From Oceanicola sp. D3 (lineage in GTDB: Bacteria > Pseudomonadota > Alphaproteobacteria > Rhodobacterales > Rhodobacteraceae), in the NCBI RefSeq assembly GCF_006351965.1, contig NZ_CP040932.1, positions 806,001 through 870,000 on the forward strand: a DNA stretch of 64,000 bases. The letters are read 5' to 3'. The notes beneath the pieces are model-generated. The model was not told where the DNA came from, made no database searches, and saw only the letters and a list, made by a program, of their open reading frames with translations. This document shows positions 7,755 through 16,080 of the stretch, one piece after another (positions within the stretch are counted from its first letter, which is position 1; every line of letters starts with the position of its first letter). The translations under genes and the position numbers were made by a program.

Positions 7755-9023
7755 ATGAAACTCAACAGAAGGACGTTCCTCGGCACCGCTGCCGCAGGCA
7801 CCGCCGCGCTCTCGGCCCCCATGGTCAAAGCCGCCGCCCACGGCATGCCCCGCGTGGTGGTGATCGGCGGCGGGGCAGGGGGCGCCACCGCAGCCCGCTA
7901 CATCGCCAAGGACAGCGAAGGCGCGATAGATGTCACCCTCATCGAGCCCACCCGCACCTATTACACCTGCTTCTTCTCCAACCTCTACATCGGCGGCTTC
8001 CGAGACCTGCAAAGCATCGCCCACAGCTACGGCACGCTCGCGTCCGACTATGGCATCAACGTCGTGCACGACTGGGCCATCGGCGTGGACCGTGACGCCA
8101 AAACCGTCGCCCTCGCAGGCGGCGGCTCGGTGCCTTACGACAAGCTGGTGATCTCGCCGGGCATCGACTTCGTGCCCGGCTCCGTCCCCGGCTGGTCGGT
8201 CCTGAGCCAAAACAAGATGCCCCACGCCTACAAGGCCGGCAGCCAGTCCGAGCTGCTGAAGGCCCAGATCGAGGCCATGCCGGAAGGCGGCACCTATTGC
8301 ATGGTCGCCCCGCCCAACCCCTACCGTTGCCCGCCCGGCCCCTACGAGCGTATCTCGATGGTGGCGCATGTGCTGAAGGAGCGGAACCCCACCGCCAAGA
8401 TCCTCATCGTCGACCCCAAGGAGAAGTTCTCCAAACAGGCGCTCTTCGAGGAGGGCTGGCAAAAGCACTACACCGGCATGATCGAGCGCATCGGCCCCGA
8501 CTTCGGCGGTGACAAGGTCGAGGTAAACCCCGGTGAGATGACCCTCACAATCGACGGCTCCGTCGAAAACGTCGATGTCTGCAACGTCATCCCCGCCCAG
8601 AGAGCGGGCCACATCGCCGATGCCGCCGGGCTGACAGAGGGCAACTGGGCCCCGGTCAATCCCACCGACATGAGCTCGAAGATGGACGCCGATATCCACG
8701 TGCTGGGAGACGCCTCGGCACAGGGCGACATGCCCAAATCCGGCTTCTCCGCCAATAGCCAGGCCAAGGTGGCCGCCAACGCCATTCGTGGCGCGCTGAC
8801 CGATAGCCGGGTGTTCCCGGCCAAGTTCTCCAACACCTGCTGGTCGCTCATCGCCACCGAAGACGGGGTGAAGGTGGGCGCTTCCTACGAGCCGACCGAA
8901 GAGAAGATCGCCAGCACCGACAGCTTCATCTCTCAAACCGGCGAGGACGCAGCCCTGCGCAAGGCCACCTATGAAGAGAGCATCGGCTGGTACGCAGGCA
9001 TCACCACCGACATGTTCGGCTAA
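7755..9023 (+). CDS. soxF: SoxF, flavoprotein subunit of flavocytochrome c sulfide dehydrogenase type
   Basis: SoxF is homologous to the FAD subunit of flavocytochrome c and has sulfide dehydrogenase activity in Paracoccus. The 422-residue product has a twin-arginine signal (NRRTFLGTAAAGTAALSA), the FAD-binding VVVIGGGAGGATAARYI, a cysteine at 72 in YYTC matching the covalent FAD site, and cysteines at 192 and 362 matching the redox disulfide. It follows soxE by 30 bp and appears to be the last gene of the main operon. Confidence 0.92.
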   Translation: MKLNRRTFLGTAAAGTAALSAPMVKAAAHGMPRVVVIGGGAGGATAARYIAKDSEGAIDVTLIEPTRTYYTCFFSNLYIGGFRDLQSIAHSYGTLASDYGINVVHDWAIGVDRDAKTVALAGGGSVPYDKLVISPGIDFVPGSVPGWSVLSQNKMPHAYKAGSQSELLKAQIEAMPEGGTYCMVAPPNPYRCPPGPYERISMVAHVLKERNPTAKILIVDPKEKFSKQALFEEGWQKHYTGMIERIGPDFGGDKVEVNPGEMTLTIDGSVENVDVCNVIPAQRAGHIADAAGLTEGNWAPVNPTDMSSKMDADIHVLGDASAQGDMPKSGFSANSQAKVAANAIRGALTDSRVFPAKFSNTCWSLIATEDGVKVGASYEPTEEKIASTDSFISQTGEDAALRKATYEESIGWYAGITTDMFG

Positions 9024-9030
9024 GCCACAC

Positions 9031-9067
9031 CGGCGGGGCGTTTGACACATGTCATGGCGCCCCGCCG
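9031..9067. terminator. Stable inverted repeat after soxF
   Basis: A perfect 10-bp GC-rich inverted repeat (9031-9040 with 9058-9067) has a 17-base loop. It lies 7 bases after the soxF stop and probably ends or processes the sox transcript, although no T run follows. The loop contains the FNR/CRP-like palindrome described separately, so the element may have two roles. Confidence 0.55.
9042..9055 (+). promoter_or_regulatory. FNR/CRP-family-like site upstream of the DUF302 gene
   Basis: TTGAC-ACAT-GTCAT is a 5+4+5 dyad with one mismatch from a perfect palindrome, the architecture of FNR, Dnr and NnrR sites. It ends 54 bases before the next start codon, a distance that would allow activation from about -41.5. 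The match is to the family pattern only; which regulator binds is unknown. Confidence 0.45.
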
Positions 9068-9109
9068 AGCTATCTCCATTCTGAAGGCACACCCACGGAG
9101 GAGACCCCC

Positions 9110-9538
9110 ATGAAACACATCGCACTCGCCGCCGCGCTCTCGCTGGCCACCCCCGCTCTGGCGCAGGATGCCGTGCTGCACGACTTCGAAGGCAGCTTCG
9201 ATGATGCCACCTTCGCGGTCGAAAGCGCCATCGTCGGCCAAGGCCTCGTGATCGACTACACCAGCCACGTCGGCGATATGCTCGCCCGCACCGGCGAGGA
9301 TGTCGGCTCGGATGTAAAAATCTTCGACGCCGCCGACATCTTCCTCTTCTGCTCCGCCGTGGTCTCGCGGCAGGTGATGGAAGCCGACCCGATGAACATC
9401 CAGCACTGCCCCTATGGCATCTTCGTCACCGAGAAAGAGGGCAAGGTGCAGATCGGCCACCGCGACTATCCCGAAGGCCCGATGGATGCGGTCGAGGATC
9501 TGCTGGAAACCATCATCACAGAGGCCATCGGCGGCTAA
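9110..9538 (+). CDS. DUF302 family periplasmic protein at the end of the sox cluster
   Basis: The 142-residue product has a cleavable signal (MKHIALAAALSLATPALAQ) and a DUF302 domain (residues about 20-135), a small alpha/beta fold of unknown biochemical role often coded near sulfur-metabolism and cytochrome genes. Two cysteines are present, in FLFCSAV and QHCPYG. It sits between soxF and a YeeE transporter gene, with its own Shine-Dalgarno (GGAGGAG) and an FNR-like site upstream, so it may be an independent unit. A role in periplasmic sulfur handling is inferred from position only. Confidence 0.8.
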   Translation: MKHIALAAALSLATPALAQDAVLHDFEGSFDDATFAVESAIVGQGLVIDYTSHVGDMLARTGEDVGSDVKIFDAADIFLFCSAVVSRQVMEADPMNIQHCPYGIFVTEKEGKVQIGHRDYPEGPMDAVEDLLETIITEAIGG

Positions 9539-9551
9539 AGCCCACCCCGGT

Positions 9552-9565
9552 TTGATCCGGGTCAA
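9552..9565 (+). promoter_or_regulatory. FnrL-type site upstream of the YeeE transporter gene
   Basis: TTGAT-CCGG-GTCAA matches the FNR/FnrL consensus TTGAT-N4-ATCAA at all positions except one. It ends 51 bases before the ATG, the usual distance for an activating site centred near -41.5. It suggests the transporter responds to low oxygen or to nitric oxide, depending on the regulator. Confidence 0.65.
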
Positions 9566-9616
9566 CGCGCCCCGCGCGGCTGCGTGGTAGCCCGGTGAAA
9601 ACCGGAGACACCCCTG

Positions 9617-10678
9617 ATGATCTGGCTCTTCGATACCCTCGGCGAAGCCGCCGCCATCGCCCTGTTGGGCCTCTTCGTGGGGCTGCTCTTCGGCGCGGCG
9701 GCGCAGCGCTCCGCGTTCTGCCTGCGCGCCGCCACCATCGAGGTCGCCACCCTCTCGCTCGGCCCCCGGCTTGCAACTTGGCTCATCGTTTTCACCACCG
9801 CCCTCGCGCTGGTGCAGGGCGGCCTCGCGCTGGGCTGGCTCGATCTCTCCGAAGCCCGCCAGTTTTCCCAACCCGGCTCCATCTCCGGCGCGGTGATCGG
9901 TGGGGCGATGTTCGGCTCGGGCATGATCCTCGCGCGCGGCTGCGCCTCCCGCCTGCTGGTGCTCTCGGCCACCGGTAACCTGCGCGCGCTGGTCACCGGC
10001 CTCGTGCTCACGCTTGTCGCACAGGCCTCGCTCACCGGCATCCTCGGCCCGGCGCGCCTCTGGCTCTTTTCGCTCTGGACAGTCCCGCCCGGCCCGGCGC
10101 GCGACCTCGGCGCGCTCGCAGGCCTCGCGCCCATTGCCACCGCCGCGCTCTCTCTCGCCGCCTTCGGCGCAGCCCTTGCCTGGGCCGTGCTCGCAGCCCG
10201 CAAAAGCCCCGGCCAAATCCTCGCCTCCGCCCTCGTCGGCGTGGCGGTCGCCGCAGGCTGGTATGTCACCTACCACGCGAGCCAGATCGCCTTCGAGCCG
10301 GTCTCGGTCAGCTCCATCAGCTTCACCGGCCCGGCGACCGACACGCTGATGGGCCTCGTCGGCAACCCTTCCCTGCCGCTTTCCTTCGGCGTCGGCCTCG
10401 TGCCCGGCGTCTTCCTCGGCGCCCTCGCCGCCTCCCTCGCGGCCCGCACCTTCGCCCTCCAGCGTTTCCAGCCCGATACCCCGATGGAGCGTTACCTCAT
10501 CGGCGGCGCCCTCATGGGCTTCGGTGCGATGCTCGCAGGTGGCTGCGCTGTCGGGGCAGGGGTCTCCGGCGGCTCGGCTCTCAGCGCCACCGCATGGCTC
10601 GCCCTCACCGCCATGTGGCTCTCCGCCATGGTCACCTACCGACTGCTCGCCCGCCCCCGCACCATCGCAGCCGCCTAA
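9617..10678 (+). CDS. YeeE/YedE family sulfur-compound transporter (SoxT-like)
   Basis: A 353-residue polytopic inner-membrane protein of the YeeE/YedE (DUF395) family, whose studied members import thiosulfate. Three conserved cysteine motifs that line the transport path are visible: RSAFCLR (N-terminal half), LARGCASR (centre) and LAGGCAVGAGVSGGS (C-terminal half). About nine to ten hydrophobic segments can be seen. Roseobacter sox clusters often carry such genes, called soxT. The role here would be moving thiosulfate or another reduced sulfur compound across the inner membrane. Confidence 0.85.
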   Translation: MIWLFDTLGEAAAIALLGLFVGLLFGAAAQRSAFCLRAATIEVATLSLGPRLATWLIVFTTALALVQGGLALGWLDLSEARQFSQPGSISGAVIGGAMFGSGMILARGCASRLLVLSATGNLRALVTGLVLTLVAQASLTGILGPARLWLFSLWTVPPGPARDLGALAGLAPIATAALSLAAFGAALAWAVLAARKSPGQILASALVGVAVAAGWYVTYHASQIAFEPVSVSSISFTGPATDTLMGLVGNPSLPLSFGVGLVPGVFLGALAASLAARTFALQRFQPDTPMERYLIGGALMGFGAMLAGGCAVGAGVSGGSALSATAWLALTAMWLSAMVTYRLLARPRTIAAA

Positions 10679-10789
10679 AATCAGTTTAAAATTCGCCCTG
10701 CAGCCAAATCCACAAACCGCCCCCGCAATTAACCTTTCCAATTCGGTTAGAATTGCGCGCACCCGCCCCCCAGGTCACCCCGCCAACCC

Positions 10790-10840
10790 CATTTTCTTGC
10801 TGAAAATATCTCCGGGGGGTGTGGGGGGCTGGCCCCCCAC
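10790..10840 (-). repeat. Dispersed intergenic repeat, copy 1 (hairpin plus AT-rich tail)
   Basis: Read on the minus strand, a GGGGGGC-type inverted repeat is followed by CCCCCGGAGATATTT and ends in AGCAAGAAAATG. The same order of elements occurs at 28727-28773 (plus strand), and the tail alone recurs at 42929-42949. This copy lies between the convergent YeeE gene and soxH and may serve as a bidirectional terminator. The rest of the 202-base gap holds nothing else recognisable. Confidence 0.8.
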
Positions 10841-10880
10841 TACGACACCTCAGCCAAAAACGAGGCCCGGGCCCGAAAGC

Positions 10881-11789
10881 CTACATCGCCACCCAGCGAT
10901 AGCCCGCGCCATCCTTCTCCGCCCGGCCAATCCCGCCCGGCAGGTGAAAGCCCACCACTGTCATCTGCTCGGCAGCCAGCCGATCCATCAAACCCACCCG
11001 CGTTGCCGCCGCCAGCGCCGGATCCTGATCTGCGTTGATCTCCCACCCGGGCTTGGCGAAAGAAACATGATGGTTGTTGATACTGTCCCCCAAGATCATC
11101 ACGCTCTCGCTGCCCGCCCGAAGCTCAAAGCTCATATGCCCCGGCGTGTGACCAAAGCTCGCCACGGCGGCCAGCCCGGGCAAAAGCTCCTCGCCATCGT
11201 CAAACCGCTTCACCCGGTCCTCGATCACTTCCATCCGCCGCTTGGCTCCCACCGCATGGGCCTGCCGCTCCGCCGCGATGCTGTCCACCGTCTCCGGGTT
11301 CCACCAATAGTCCCACTCGGCCCGGCCCATCATGTAATTCGCCTCGGGAAAGAGCGGCTCGTCAAAGTCATCCAGCAGCCCCCAGATGTGATCGGGGTGG
11401 GCATGGGTGAAAATCACATCCGTCACATCCTCCGGCGCAACGCCCGCCGCGTCGAGATTGGCGGCCAACTCCCCCGCCGATGGCATAAAGTCCGGCCCCG
11501 CGCCCACGTCAAACAGCACAACCCTGTCGCCCATCCGCAGCAGGGTCACGTTGCAGGGCGGCTCCAGCGCAGAGGGAGAAACCCCCATCGGCTCCACAAT
11601 CGCCGCCACCTCCGCCTCGGGCAGCCCCTCGAAGACGAAAGAGCCCGGCAACATCAGGTGCCCGTCGCTCACCGTGGTCAGCCGCGCCCCGCCCAGCGAA
11701 ATCTCCGCCAGTGCGCGCAGTGGCAGCCCTGCACCCGCCGCCACACCCGCTGCCGCGCCCGCCACGAATCCGCGCCGTGTTATCCGCAT
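10881..11789 (-). CDS. soxH: SoxH-like metallo-beta-lactamase-fold hydrolase
   Basis: The 302-residue product has a twin-arginine-like signal (ITRRGFVAGAAAGVAAGAGL) and a metallo-beta-lactamase fold with the zinc motif HAHPDH, followed by GHTPGH and GDSI. SoxH of Paracoccus is a periplasmic protein of this type, dispensable for thiosulfate oxidation and possibly involved with organic or alternative sulfur substrates. It is coded opposite to the main operon, and a Shine-Dalgarno GGGAGG precedes the ATG. The name rests on family and position; other members of the fold cannot be excluded. Confidence 0.8.
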   Translation of the reverse strand: MRITRRGFVAGAAAGVAAGAGLPLRALAEISLGGARLTTVSDGHLMLPGSFVFEGLPEAEVAAIVEPMGVSPSALEPPCNVTLLRMGDRVVLFDVGAGPDFMPSAGELAANLDAAGVAPEDVTDVIFTHAHPDHIWGLLDDFDEPLFPEANYMMGRAEWDYWWNPETVDSIAAERQAHAVGAKRRMEVIEDRVKRFDDGEELLPGLAAVASFGHTPGHMSFELRAGSESVMILGDSINNHHVSFAKPGWEINADQDPALAAATRVGLMDRLAAEQMTVVGFHLPGGIGRAEKDGAGYRWVAM

Positions 11790-11885
11790 GTCATCCTCCC
11801 ATATCTATTTTTGTGAATATGACTGAACCCACGCGCCACGGCAACGAAAGATGGACGCCGCCGCGCCGCCCGCTATCTTCCGCCC

Positions 11886-12788
11886 ATGCGCCGCACCCTC
11901 AAGATCCTCGCCCTCACCCTGCTCGCCCTGCCGCTGCTGGCCTGCGCCCTCCACGTCGCCAACTCCGGCTCCGAGCCGGTGCCACCGCGCCCCGAAGGCA
12001 CGTTCCGCATCGCCACCTACAACACCCATTACATCCTGCTGAACAAGCCCGAGGGCGCATGGTCCGTTGCCGACTGGGAGCGCCGCCGCGCCCCCATGGC
12101 CGAGGCCCTGCGCAAGATCGACGCCGACATCATCGCCTTTCAGGAGATGGAGAGCTTCCAGCGCGGCGATGACGGCTCCACCAACCTCGCCCGCGACTAC
12201 CTCCTCGCCGAACTCCCCGGCCTCCAAGCCGCCGCCTCCGGCCCTTGGCAGAGCTTCCCGGCCACCCAACCCATCTTCTACCGCGCCTCCCGCCTCACAC
12301 CGGTGGACGAAGGCTGGTTCTTCTTCTCCGATACCCCGGATGTAATCTACTCGCGCACCTTCAACGGCTCCTGGCCCGCCTTCGCTTCATGGGCCGAGTT
12401 CGAAACCGCAGGCGGCAAACGCCTCCGCGTCGTCAACGTCCATTTCGAATACAAAAGCCGCTCCAACCGCCGCCTCTCCGCCGCCCTCGTGCGCGACCGT
12501 CTCGCCCCCGTCATCGCCGCCGGAACGCCCACCATCCTGCTCGGAGATCTCAACGCTATGCACGGTGCCTACACGCTCCGCACCCTCGAAGAGGCCGGCC
12601 TCACCTTCGCCCCCACCCGCGGTGCGACCTACCACCTCAACGCCGGCATCAACCTCCTCGGCGCGATCGACCATATCGCCGCCTCGCACGGCATCACCGT
12701 CACCAAGCCATTGGTCCTGCGCGAAAAATTCATGGGCGAATGGCCGTCAGACCATTACCCCGTCTATGCCGACATCACCCTGCCTTAA
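11886..12788 (+). CDS. Endonuclease/exonuclease/phosphatase-fold lipoprotein or secreted protein
   Basis: The 300-residue protein has an N-terminal hydrophobic segment ending in LLACAL, which could be a lipobox. Motifs of the DNase I/exonuclease III/phosphatase superfamily appear in order: TYNTHY, IIAFQEME, VNVHFEYKS, LLGDLNAMHG and SDHYPVYADI. The active-site residues Asn, Glu, Asp-Asn and Asp-His are all present, so it should be a metal-dependent phosphoesterase; the substrate is unknown. It overlaps the convergent amidotransferase gene by 4 bp. Confidence 0.85.
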   Translation: MRRTLKILALTLLALPLLACALHVANSGSEPVPPRPEGTFRIATYNTHYILLNKPEGAWSVADWERRRAPMAEALRKIDADIIAFQEMESFQRGDDGSTNLARDYLLAELPGLQAAASGPWQSFPATQPIFYRASRLTPVDEGWFFFSDTPDVIYSRTFNGSWPAFASWAEFETAGGKRLRVVNVHFEYKSRSNRRLSAALVRDRLAPVIAAGTPTILLGDLNAMHGAYTLRTLEEAGLTFAPTRGATYHLNAGINLLGAIDHIAASHGITVTKPLVLREKFMGEWPSDHYPVYADITLP

Positions 12789-13507
12789 CCAAAGCGCGCC
12801 ACGAAGTTCCGCAAGATCTTCTCCGGCTCCGTCACCCGCGCCGCCCGGCACATCGCAATCAGCCCATCCGCCTCGCCGGGGTCAAAATACCCCTTGTTGC
12901 GATACACCCTGATCCGCGTTTCAAAGCCGCCCGCATCCGCCTCGGGATGGAACTGCGTGGCATAAACATTCGCCCCATAGCGCACCATCTGAAACGGGCA
13001 GGGCCCGCTCTCCACCAACTGCACGCAGCCCTCCGGCAACACCTCCATCGCCTCTTTGTGGCCGACAAAGGCATCAAACTCCGGCGCAACCCCCTCCAGC
13101 AACGGGTCGGCCTGCACCACCCGGCACGCACTCGTCCCAACGGCCTCGCCATAGCGCCCCTTGCCGACCGTGCCGCCAAGCGCCTTGCCCAAAATCCCGA
13201 TCCCGTAACAGCAGCCCAAAAAGGGAAAATCCCGCGCCGCCACCTCGGGCATCAGCCCCAGCACAGCGGCCTCAATCTTTGCCTCTACCGGGCTCTTCTC
13301 CTCCGGCGGGTCGCTCACGCAGCCCGGCCCGCCGCCCACGATCACGCCGGAATAATCCTCCAGCCGCACCGCGCCCAGCTCTTCGCAATCCAGCCGCACC
13401 CGGCGCGTGTCGGCCTCGGCCAAACCGCCCTTGGCGCAGATCGCCGCAAACTCGTCGTCCGAAGCCTCCGCCTCAGGCCGCAATTGCAAAATCAAAAATG
13501 GCTTCAT
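12785..13507 (-). CDS. Class I glutamine amidotransferase-like protein
   Basis: The 240-residue product is a stand-alone class I glutamine amidotransferase domain resembling the GMP-synthase amidotransferase group. It has the nucleophile elbow FLGCCYG, oxyanion glycines in VGGGPG, and the histidine motif TQFHPEAD. The start at 13507 is chosen because the family N terminus (MKPFLILQLRPE) begins there; upstream in-frame sequence is repeat and antisense. The region before the ATG is a 24-bp repeat that can form a hairpin between the likely Shine-Dalgarno and the start codon. The acceptor substrate is unknown. Confidence 0.85.
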   Translation of the reverse strand: MKPFLILQLRPEAEASDDEFAAICAKGGLAEADTRRVRLDCEELGAVRLEDYSGVIVGGGPGCVSDPPEEKSPVEAKIEAAVLGLMPEVAARDFPFLGCCYGIGILGKALGGTVGKGRYGEAVGTSACRVVQADPLLEGVAPEFDAFVGHKEAMEVLPEGCVQLVESGPCPFQMVRYGANVYATQFHPEADAGGFETRIRVYRNKGYFDPGEADGLIAMCRAARVTEPEKILRNFVARFG

Positions 13508-13509
13508 CC

Positions 13510-13533
13510 CGTAGGGTGGGCAATCTGCCCACC
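13510..13533 (+). repeat. 24-bp palindromic repeat, copy 1 (in front of the amidotransferase)
   Basis: CGTA followed by GGGTGGGCAATCTGCCCACC contains the inverted repeat GGTGGGCA/TGCCCACC. An identical 24-bp sequence in reverse orientation lies at 46889-46912. Here it ends two bases from the start codon of the amidotransferase gene, within its ribosome-binding region. Confidence 0.85.
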
Positions 13534-13550
13534 TCCCCAATCCCGAAGTT

Positions 13551-14774
13551 TCACCGCGGCGCCCCGCCTTCAAAGGCATTCGGCGCGCCATATTCGCAAG
13601 GCCCGTCCTGCATCTCCAAATGCAGCCCGTCGCCCTCCCACGGATGCGCCCGCGCCAATTCCTCATCCACCTCGATGCCCAGCCCCGGCCCCTCCGGCGG
13701 CACCACATGGCCACCTTCCACCCGGATCGCGCCCTTCACCAGATCACGGTGAAACGCTGTCTCGATGCACTCCACCATCAGCAGGTTCGGAATCGCCACG
13801 CCAAGCGCGATATTGGCCGCAAACTCCACCGGCCCGGCATATAAGTGCGGCGCAACCTGCGCGTTGTAAACCTCCGCCATCGCCGCCACCTTCCGCGCCT
13901 CGCCAATACCGCCCACGCGCCCCAACGCGGGCTGCAAGATCGCCGCCGCCCCGGCCCGCAGCACCGGCGCAAACTCCGCCTTCGTCGTCAGCCGCTCGCC
14001 CGTGGCCACCGGAACCGGCTGCCCGCTGGCCACCTTTGCCATTGCGCCCACGTTGTCTGGTGGCACCGGCTCCTCGAACCAGAGCGGGTCGCAATGCGCA
14101 ATCGCGCGCCCTATCCGCAAAGCGCCGGAAACCGAAAACTGCCCATGGGTGCCAAAGAGCAAATCCGCCCGGTCCCCCACCGCCGCCCTGATCTGCTCGC
14201 AAAACGCCACCGAGCGCGAAATATCCGAGGCCGAAGGCTCATGCCCCCCGCGCACCGTGTAAGGCCCCGCCGGGTCAAACTTCACCGCCGTCCAGCCCTC
14301 TGCCACCCGCTGTGCCGCTACCTCAGCGGCCATTTCAGGGCTGCTCCAAAACTCGGGCAGCGCCATCCCGTCCTCGGGATACAGGTAAGTATAAGCCCGA
14401 AGCCGATCATTCGTGCGCCCGCCGATCAGCGCCCAAACGGGCCGCTCCCGCGCCTTGCCGATGATGTCCCAACAGGCCATCTCAAGGCCGGAGAACGCCC
14501 CCATCACCGTCAGGTCAGGCCGCTGGGTAAACCCGGCCGAATAGGCCCGCCGAAACATCAGCTCAATATTCTCCGGGTTCTCCCCCTCCATATGCCGCGC
14601 AAACACATCCGCGATCACACCTCGCATCGCCTCCGGCCCCACCGAGGCGGCATAAACCTCGCCCCAGCCTATGATCCCGCAGGCCGTGGTGAGCTTCACC
14701 AAGATCCAGTAACGCCCGCCCCAACCGGGGGCAGGGGGCGAGGTCACGATGATATCCAGATCGGCAAGTTTCAT
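13551..14774 (-). CDS. Mandelate racemase/muconate-lactonizing family enzyme
   Basis: The 407-residue product belongs to the enolase superfamily, probably a sugar-acid dehydratase. Visible elements are the N-terminal capping domain, the metal-ligand segments TAVKFDPAGP and LWFEEPVPP, a TGERL segment, and QPALGRVGGIGEA. The barrel is complete and the length is normal. With the adjacent alcohol dehydrogenase on the same strand it may form a small catabolic unit, though 188 bases with tandem repeats separate the two genes. The exact substrate cannot be read from sequence. Confidence 0.85.
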   Translation of the reverse strand: MKLADLDIIVTSPPAPGWGGRYWILVKLTTACGIIGWGEVYAASVGPEAMRGVIADVFARHMEGENPENIELMFRRAYSAGFTQRPDLTVMGAFSGLEMACWDIIGKARERPVWALIGGRTNDRLRAYTYLYPEDGMALPEFWSSPEMAAEVAAQRVAEGWTAVKFDPAGPYTVRGGHEPSASDISRSVAFCEQIRAAVGDRADLLFGTHGQFSVSGALRIGRAIAHCDPLWFEEPVPPDNVGAMAKVASGQPVPVATGERLTTKAEFAPVLRAGAAAILQPALGRVGGIGEARKVAAMAEVYNAQVAPHLYAGPVEFAANIALGVAIPNLLMVECIETAFHRDLVKGAIRVEGGHVVPPEGPGLGIEVDEELARAHPWEGDGLHLEMQDGPCEYGAPNAFEGGAPR

Positions 14775-14840
14775 CGCACTACCCCATCACGTTCCAGCCC
14801 GGCTCATCAAGGCCTCCGGACCTTTCTTCGCCCCGCCCCC

Positions 14841-14958
14841 CGCGAGGACGCCCCGAAGGGCGGACGAGCAAAGCATCCTCCGCGAGGACGCCTCGAAGGG
14901 CGAACGAGCAAAACACCCCCGCGAAGACGCCGCGAAGGGCGGATGAGCCCACCCAGCA
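14841..14958. repeat. Three tandem copies of a 40-bp unit
   Basis: Units begin at 14841, 14881 and 14920 with CGCGAGGACG or CGCGAAGACG and share GAAGGGCG and GAGCAAA segments. The period is 40 then 39 bp, so the array is not a coding repeat. It fills most of the gap between the enolase-superfamily gene and the alcohol dehydrogenase gene, both on the minus strand. Each unit contains short GC-rich complementary stretches that could form hairpins. Confidence 0.8.
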
Positions 14959-14962
14959 CCCC

Positions 14963-16045
14963 TCAAAACACAATCACATTCCGCCGCGCCCCACCGGCCT
15001 TGGTGTCCGCAATCGCCTCGTTGATCTGCTCCAGCCGCCACGTCCCGCTCACCAGCTCATCCAGCTTCAGCCGCCCCTGCCGATATAGCTCCACCATCCA
15101 CGGAATATCCCGCTTCAGCACAACCTCGCCCAGCAGCGACCCCTCAATCTTCTGCCCCAGCGCCGCCACCATCACCGGCTCCCATGCCGCCTGCTCGCCC
15201 GAGTGCGGCATCCCCACCGCAAAGACCCGCCCGCGATAGCCCGCATAATTGAGCGCCGTCTCATACACCGGCGTCGCGCCAACGGTCACAAACACCGCAT
15301 CCGCCCCCTTGGGCGCAATCTCACGCATCGCTTTCCACGGTTCCGGCGCGCTCGCCAATATCCCGTCCGTCGCCCCAAACTCTTTCGCGGCAGCCAGCTT
15401 CTCGGCGCTCATATCCACCGCCACGATCCGCGCCGCGCCTGCGATCCGCGCGCCCTGAACCGCGTTCAGCCCCACGCCGCCCGCGCCGATCACCACCACC
15501 GTCTCGCCCGGGCGCACGCGGGCGGTGTTCACCACCGCGCCCACGCCGGTAATCACCCCGCAGGCCAGCAGGCAGGCCGAGGTGGCCGGAATATCCTCAT
15601 CCAGCGGCGCAAGCTGGCTCTGGTCCACCACCACCCGCTCGGCAAAGGCCCCGGTGCTCAGCCCGTGGTTCACCCCCGCGCCGTTCTGGCTGATCGGGCT
15701 CTGCGCGTCCCGGTCATAGCCCGTTTCGCAGTAAACCGGCGCACCCTCGGCGCAGCAGCCGCAGTGCCCGCAGGCCCGCAGCATCGTCACCAGCACCCGC
15801 GCGCCCTCTGCCAGCCCGCGCACGCCCGGCCCGGTCGCGGCAACGCGGCCCACCGCTTCGTGGCCGTAAACCGCCGGAAGCCCGCCGCCCCATGCGCCCT
15901 CGGCAAAGTGGATGTCCGAATGGCAAATCGCCACCGCCTCCAAAACCACCTCTACCTCGCCTTCGCGCGGGGCGGCGAGGTCCACCTCTTCGATGGCCAA
16001 AGGCGAGCCAAATTCGCGGGCCACAGCGGCCTTGATCGTCACCAT
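14963..16045 (-). CDS. Zinc-dependent alcohol dehydrogenase (MDR superfamily)
   Basis: The 360-residue product is a medium-chain dehydrogenase. Catalytic-zinc residues are in AICHSD and GHEAVG, the structural-zinc cysteines are in CGHCGCCAEGAPVYC, and the NAD-binding motif is VVIGAGGVGLNAVQGA. It resembles the class III / aryl-alcohol dehydrogenase branch more than mycothiol-dependent forms; the substrate is not predictable. AGGAG lies 6 bases before the ATG. Upstream lies a three-copy heptamer array (16081-16109), a likely regulatory site. Confidence 0.9.
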   Translation of the reverse strand: MVTIKAAVAREFGSPLAIEEVDLAAPREGEVEVVLEAVAICHSDIHFAEGAWGGGLPAVYGHEAVGRVAATGPGVRGLAEGARVLVTMLRACGHCGCCAEGAPVYCETGYDRDAQSPISQNGAGVNHGLSTGAFAERVVVDQSQLAPLDEDIPATSACLLACGVITGVGAVVNTARVRPGETVVVIGAGGVGLNAVQGARIAGAARIVAVDMSAEKLAAAKEFGATDGILASAPEPWKAMREIAPKGADAVFVTVGATPVYETALNYAGYRGRVFAVGMPHSGEQAAWEPVMVAALGQKIEGSLLGEVVLKRDIPWMVELYRQGRLKLDELVSGTWRLEQINEAIADTKAGGARRNVIVF

Positions 16046-16080
16046 TCGCCGCTCCTATTCATATTTGCATAGGTATGGTT

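Noticed and set aside
11795-11820. A second ArsR-type operator in the soxH upstream AT-rich tract
   Set aside because: On the minus strand ATTC-N8 is followed by AGAT instead of GAAT; two of four bases in the second half-site do not match.
14779-15041. Short minus-strand frames across the 40-bp tandem repeat
   Set aside because: The repeat period alternates 40 and 39 bp, so frames shift between units; there is no ribosome-binding site or family match.
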